A stretch of 17,244 nucleotides of DNA from F1-60-MAGs104 sp964355975 (GTDB lineage: Bacteria > Planctomycetota > Phycisphaerae > Phycisphaerales > SM1A02). The notes under the pieces were generated by a model. That model made no database searches. It saw only the letters and a program-made list of their open reading frames with translations, and was not told the origin of the DNA. The stretch lies in NCBI GenBank assembly GCA_964355975.1, contig CAYHFW010000041.1, positions 1 through 17,244 on the forward strand, written 5' to 3'. A program made the position numbers and the translations under genes. How positions within the stretch are numbered: the first letter of the stretch is position 1; each line of letters opens with the position of its first letter. Shown here one piece after another: positions 14,517 to 17,244 of the stretch.

Positions 14517-14542
14517 GACGGTCTCGACCGTCGAACATTTTT
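14517..14542 (+). terminator. Intrinsic terminator of the ribosomal protein operon
   Basis: GACGGT (14517-14522) and ACCGTC (14527-14532) form a 6-bp stem with a CTCG loop, and the sequence continues GAAC and then ATTTTT (14537-14542). It lies 21 bases after the rplQ stop and before the convergent pheS gene. The short U-tract begins four to five bases after the stem, so strength is moderate. Confidence 0.6.
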
Positions 14543-14562
14543 GAATGCACAACGACGCGTGG

Positions 14563-14594
14563 TTTCTTCGAGCCAGTTAGAACTGGCGAAGAAA
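14563..14594 (-). other. Long inverted repeat covering the 3' end of pheS
   Basis: TTTCTTCG (14563-14570) pairs with CGAAGAAA (14587-14594), and after a two-base bulge CCAGTT (14573-14578) pairs with AACTGG (14581-14586), giving up to 14 pairs (13 if the tight loop opens by one pair) in 32 bases. The pheS stop codon (14577-14579) lies within it, so half of the hairpin is coding (the last five codons). No T-run follows on either strand. It may act as a 3'-end stabiliser or a weak bidirectional stop between convergent genes. Confidence 0.5.
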
Positions 14595-15578
14595 TCGCGC
14601 GTCGTTTTCAAAGAGCCAGCGAATGTCGCTGATCCCATACCGTCGCATTGCGATGCGTTCGATTCCGAGTCCGAAGGCGTAACCACGCCACTGCTCAGGA
14701 TCGATTCCGACGGCTGTGAGCACGTTGGGATCGACCATTCCGCATCCACCGATCTCGACCCACTGCAACTGTCCGCGGATGTGCATCTTCATGTCGACTT
14801 CGGCAGAGGGCTCAGTGAACGGAAAGAAACTCGGACGCATGCGCACTTCAGCTTCTGGGCCAAAGTAAGCGCGTGCGAACTGCAGGAGTGCGGTCTTGAG
14901 ATCGACCATCGAGAGCGTGCGGTCGATGCAAAGTCCTTCGATCTGGTGAAACATTGAAAAGTGTGTCGCGTCGTGTGTGTCGGGCCGATAGACGCGACCG
15001 ACAGCAACAACTTTGAGTGGAAGCGGTTGGGATTCCATCGCGCGAATCTGCACCGTTGAAGTCTGCGTACGAAGCAGACGCTTCACACCAGCCTCGTCGC
15101 CCATATAAAAATTGTCCGTCGCATCGCGCGCTGGATGCCCCTCTGGAATATTGAGCGCCGTGAAGTTGTGCCACTCGTCTTCGATTTCCGGTCCATCAGC
15201 GACCGCGAAGCCCATGCGCCCAAAGACGTCGACGATTTCATCAATCGTGCGCGAGAGGATGTGGCGACGACCCTGTCCGAGGCACTCGCCAGGTTCGGTG
15301 ACGTCGATTGTCGCTGTTTCTGGTGCAGATGCAGAGAGTTTCTTGCGGTTCTCGTATGCACTCTCAAGATGGCCCTTAAGTTCGTTGAGTCGCTTTCCGA
15401 GAACTGGCTTCTCGTCGCGTGGGGCATCCTTCAGGCGGGTCATGATCGACTTGAGTTGGCCGCTCGCTCCGAGATACGTCACACGCCACTCCTCGAGAGA
15501 AGCAGCAGAAGTGGCAGCAGCGAGCGCTGAATCGGCGGTCGCGTGCATGGAGTCGATTTCGTCCGAAATGGATGGCAT
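14577..15578 (-). CDS. pheS: Phenylalanyl-tRNA synthetase alpha subunit
   Basis: PheS (333 aa) is the catalytic subunit of the alpha2-beta2 class II synthetase that charges tRNA-Phe. The N-terminal coiled-coil tRNA-binding region is at about 1-85 (EEWRVTYLGASGQLKSIM). Class II motif 1 is around 118-152 (FAVADGPEIEDEWHNFTALNIPEGHPARD), motif 2 at 193-215 (VGRVYRPDTHDATHFSMFHQIEG) and motif 3 near 299-312 (GYAFGLGIERIAM). The ending ENDARFLRQF is consensus. The frame stays open upstream to 15833, but that part runs through a terminator hairpin and lacks PheS similarity, so I use the ATG at 15578; no clear Shine-Dalgarno precedes it. pheT is not adjacent. Confidence 0.96.
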   Translation of the reverse strand: MPSISDEIDSMHATADSALAAATSAASLEEWRVTYLGASGQLKSIMTRLKDAPRDEKPVLGKRLNELKGHLESAYENRKKLSASAPETATIDVTEPGECLGQGRRHILSRTIDEIVDVFGRMGFAVADGPEIEDEWHNFTALNIPEGHPARDATDNFYMGDEAGVKRLLRTQTSTVQIRAMESQPLPLKVVAVGRVYRPDTHDATHFSMFHQIEGLCIDRTLSMVDLKTALLQFARAYFGPEAEVRMRPSFFPFTEPSAEVDMKMHIRGQLQWVEIGGCGMVDPNVLTAVGIDPEQWRGYAFGLGIERIAMRRYGISDIRWLFENDARFLRQF

Positions 15579-15639
15579 TGGGGAGCGAAGTGTAGGGATG
15601 AGATCGAAAGGTAGGGAGCCAGCCTCGGGGGGTGTTCGC

Positions 15640-15681
15640 AAAAAACAACACTGGGGTGGCTGTCTGAAACAGTCACCCCAG
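15640..15681 (-). terminator. Putative attenuator terminator in the pheS leader
   Basis: Read on the pheS strand, CTGGGGTGACTGT pairs with ACAGCCACCCCAG (one A-C mismatch) around a TTCAG loop, followed by TGTTGTTTTTTG. This is a strong intrinsic terminator pointing toward pheS, 62 bases before its start codon. Nothing upstream on that strand needs terminating, since the next gene is divergent. A leader terminator before a synthetase gene is the usual mark of transcription attenuation, which here would respond to charged tRNA-Phe; the sensing mechanism is not resolved. Confidence 0.65.
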
Positions 15682-15687
15682 TCACCC
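15670..15687 (-). repeat. Tandem 9-base repeat overlapping the attenuator stem
   Basis: On the + strand CAGTCACCC occurs twice in direct succession (15670-15678, 15679-15687). The first copy and part of the second form one arm of the pheS leader terminator, so the opposite arm could pair in two registers. A third related ACCCCAG copy lies at 15711-15717. These are candidate competing arms for an alternative fold. Confidence 0.5.
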
Positions 15688-15723
15688 GAAAGAGTTGTTC
15701 CCCGAAACAAACCCCAGAATCGA

Positions 15724-15775
15724 TTGAAACCCTGAATGCGAAATCTGAATGCGAAACCTGACGGCGAAACTGAAT
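15724..15775 (-). repeat. Four imperfect 13-base tandem repeats in the pheS leader
   Basis: On the + strand the units are TTGAAACCCTGAAT (15724-15737), GCGAAATCTGAAT (15738-15750), GCGAAACCTGACG (15751-15763) and GCGAAACTGAAT (15764-15775). On the pheS strand they read as TTTCGC/ATTCAG units rich in TTT and TTC. As 13 is not a multiple of three, all frames cross Phe codons. They lie upstream of the terminator. Confidence 0.7.
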
Positions 15776-15907
15776 CCTCATCTCGCAATCCTTGCGCGAT
15801 CCACGGAAGGGCTGAGACATAAGAGATAGACACATTGGGGGGGGTCCATTGATCGAAATCTTGTAACTTTCTTGTGTCGCGGTTCTTTCGGAGAAAACGG
15901 TCTTTTT

Positions 15908-16615
15908 ATGCAAACAACGCCGGATCAGCCAACTCCAACAAAGTCCTTCCCACTGACGCAGACGCTCTGGATTTCGGAGCGCCTCAGTGAGGGAGAACTT
16001 GGTGCTGCGGCGGTGAATCGGCATGTCATGACGAGTTATCTCAAGCCACTGACGATTTACTGTCGGTCGATCGGGCTCGCATCGAGAGTGCAATGCGCAC
16101 CCGATGAGTTTGTCCACGATTTCTTCGCGAGTCGTTTGGTTGACATGAATTATCTCCGGTCGTGGCTCGCGAGCGGCATTCGCTTGCGTCTCTGGCTTCG
16201 CAACGGGCTGAATCTTTACGCCCATGAACGCCAGCGTGCGGTCGCGCGCGATCACGCGCAAGGCGACACCCAACGCGAAACTGCATCCAATGCGGCCGAG
16301 GCGGAGCAGTTGTTCGAACGTGCGTGGGCGATCGCGGCACTCGAACTTGCGATGGGCGAGACGAAGGCCGATCTCGAACGACGCGGACGATCAGCCGAGT
16401 GGGAGATGTTTTGGAGCCACCATATTGAGGGTGCTCCGTATTCCACCATTGGCCCGCGCTTTCAACTCACCGCTGCGCAAGCTGCGCAGCGCGCGTTTGC
16501 CGTTGCTGACTCACTGCGCAACGCACTCGCTGGAATTCTTCGAAGGGACGGCGCAATTGGATCTGAACTCGATGCAGAAGTGCGCACGATGATGGAGGCT
16601 CTCAATGGACGATGA
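15908..16615 (+). CDS. Probable ECF-like RNA polymerase sigma factor of planctomycete type
   Basis: The 235-aa protein has the layout of divergent extracytoplasmic-function sigma factors that are common in Planctomycetota. A region-2-like part spans about 45-110 (PDEFVHDFFASRL, then YLRSWLASGIRLRLWLRNGLNLYAHERQRA), a charged linker follows, and FERAWAIAALELAM at 137-150 leads into a helix-turn-helix-like region 4 at about 165-208 (FWSHHIEGAPYSTIGPRFQLTAAQAAQRAF). Recognition is by pattern only; motifs are weak, so function is likely rather than proven. The ATG at 15908 is preferred over a TTG at 15872. It is divergent from pheS and overlaps the next gene by 11 bases. Confidence 0.5.
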   Translation: MQTTPDQPTPTKSFPLTQTLWISERLSEGELGAAAVNRHVMTSYLKPLTIYCRSIGLASRVQCAPDEFVHDFFASRLVDMNYLRSWLASGIRLRLWLRNGLNLYAHERQRAVARDHAQGDTQRETASNAAEAEQLFERAWAIAALELAMGETKADLERRGRSAEWEMFWSHHIEGAPYSTIGPRFQLTAAQAAQRAFAVADSLRNALAGILRRDGAIGSELDAEVRTMMEALNGR

Positions 16616-17072
16616 TTCATCGATGTCGGGCGATGTCGCAGGAGTTTCGAACCCTGTGGCAATGCAACTCTTCTCGGCAATTCTCGGTTCGCAAGCGCAG
16701 CCCGTTGATCTCGTTGCAGCACGCTGTGCAGCGAGAGACGGTGCCGCATGGAGCGCAGATGTTCTGGCGCGGCGGAGTGCGGGTTTGAGCAGCACTGCGC
16801 AGTGGATGGCATTGAAGCGCAGTGCGAAGGCTGACTTCGACCAAGCGGATGCTCCGTCGAACAACATTGCTGCGCTCGAGGCATTTCTCGAGTACGCGGC
16901 GTCGATCGCTGGAGCATTGGCGTGCGAGAGGGCGGTGATTTCAGCGATGCCCCACGAGGACATTCGCCGAATGTTGCGCGTGATCGGAGCGGGACTCACG
17001 GGCGAATGGCGCGACGTGTTTGATCGGGCCCTCGCAGCACTCGCTGAGATCTCAATCGAGCCACAGCGCTAG
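16605..17072 (+). CDS. Hypothetical protein coupled to the sigma-like gene
   Basis: This 155-aa protein matches no family I recognise. It has an acidic start (MDDDSS), no signal peptide, no clear membrane helix and a mostly helical, alanine-rich composition (for example NNIAALEAFLEYAASIAGALACERA at about 87-111). The start overlaps the end of the sigma-like gene by 11 bases, and GGAGG lies six bases before the ATG, so the pair are almost surely co-translated. The context invites a role as a partner or regulator of the sigma-like protein, but nothing in the sequence shows an anti-sigma fold. The TAG stop lies in the loop of a CAGCG/CGCTG hairpin (17064-17079). Confidence 0.65.
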   Translation: MDDDSSMSGDVAGVSNPVAMQLFSAILGSQAQPVDLVAARCAARDGAAWSADVLARRSAGLSSTAQWMALKRSAKADFDQADAPSNNIAALEAFLEYAASIAGALACERAVISAMPHEDIRRMLRVIGAGLTGEWRDVFDRALAALAEISIEPQR

Positions 17073-17130
17073 CACGCTGCTGAAGTAGTCATCCAATCAA
17101 CGCAGCGACAGTGCGGCTCGCTCAATCCAA

Positions 17131-17200
17131 CGCTCAAGCCTGCGTGAGCGCGCAAACGCGAGACATCAAGACAGCGAGACAGCAAGACAGCGTGAGCGCG
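17131..17200. repeat. Repeat-rich non-coding end with 8-base tandem array
   Basis: Units AGACATCA, AGACAGCG, AGACAGCA and AGACAGCG follow one another at 17161-17192. An 11-base direct repeat GCGTGAGCGCG flanks them (17142-17152 and 17190-17200). CGCTCAA occurs at 17119, 17131 and 17219, and CGCTCA at 17131-17136 pairs with TGAGCG at 17145-17150. No complete gene is visible from 17073 to the window end. Confidence 0.6.
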
Positions 17201-17244
17201 GCGGAATGCTTCACTCGGCGCTCAAACAGCCCTCGCCGAGCTGC

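Larger units (their letters stand above)
15579..15907. promoter_or_regulatory. Divergent intergenic region between pheS and the sigma-like gene
   Basis: This 329-base stretch must hold the promoters of both divergent genes. I see no clear gene in it. The pheS side carries a terminator-like hairpin, a smaller upstream hairpin TTGTT/AACAA at 15695-15710, and 13-base tandem repeats. A run of eight G lies at 15837-15844. No consensus -35/-10 pair stands out on either strand, so promoter positions are unassigned. The sigma-like gene has GGAG at 15890-15893, rather far from its ATG. Confidence 0.5.

Noticed and set aside
15579..15720. A T-box riboswitch in the pheS leader
   Set aside because: The conserved T-box sequence (AGGGTGGNACCGCG) is not present before the terminator.
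15479..15781. A 100-codon - strand frame from the ATG at 15781 through the pheS terminator into pheS
   Set aside because: It has a fair ribosome binding site and Phe codons, but runs through the hairpin and overlaps pheS in another frame; kept only as a leader-peptide possibility.
15579..15833. An N-terminal extension of PheS by 85 residues
   Set aside because: The frame is open, but it crosses the terminator hairpin and tandem repeats and has no synthetase similarity.
15837..15844. Run of eight G as a phase-variable tract
   Set aside because: It lies outside coding sequence and no promoter can be assigned around it; could also be a homopolymer sequencing artefact.
17137..17244. The 3' end of a - strand gene entering from the window end
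   Set aside because: About 36 codons are open, but they run through the 8-base tandem array and show no protein pattern.

Overview
This window carries the distal two thirds of a bacterial S10-spc-alpha ribosomal protein super-operon on the + strand, followed by a convergent phenylalanyl-tRNA synthetase alpha gene and a divergent two-gene unit. Moderately GC-rich DNA, the L4 and RpoA sequence style, lack of rpmD, adk and rpsD in their usual slots, a long insertion in L17 and a sigma-like gene of planctomycete type suggest a Planctomycetota bacterium, probably Phycisphaerae. That placement is inferred from sequence style, not from a search.

Layout: the rplC 3' end (1-76); a 172-base spacer; rplD-rplW-rplB-rpsS-rplV-rpsC-rplP-rpmC-rpsQ (249-4559); rplN-rplX-rplE-rpsN-rpsH-rplF-rplR-rpsE-rplO-secY (4615-10467); a methionine aminopeptidase and infA (10472-11723); rpmJ-rpsM-rpsK (11773-12689); a 130-base structured spacer where rpsD often sits; rpoA and rplQ (12820-14495); and a terminator. 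pheS follows on the - strand (14577-15578) with a 5' leader holding a strong intrinsic terminator and short tandem repeats. A sigma-like gene (15908-16615) and an overlapping gene of unknown function (16605-17072) are on the + strand, and the window ends in repeat-rich non-coding DNA.

The genes form one growth-linked module: ribosome subunits, the SecY channel for nascent membrane and secreted proteins, Met removal, initiation factor 1 and the RNA polymerase alpha subunit. Gaps are mostly 5-55 bases, with two ATGA stop/start overlaps, consistent with a polycistronic message.

The most interesting points are: S14 and L36 both lack the zinc ligands expected for proteins of their short length; the methionine aminopeptidase ends in a Cys/His cluster; S5 carries a long Gly/Arg-rich tail; the pheS leader looks like a transcription attenuator; a 12-bp hairpin precedes rpoA; and several stop codons lie inside small perfect hairpins.
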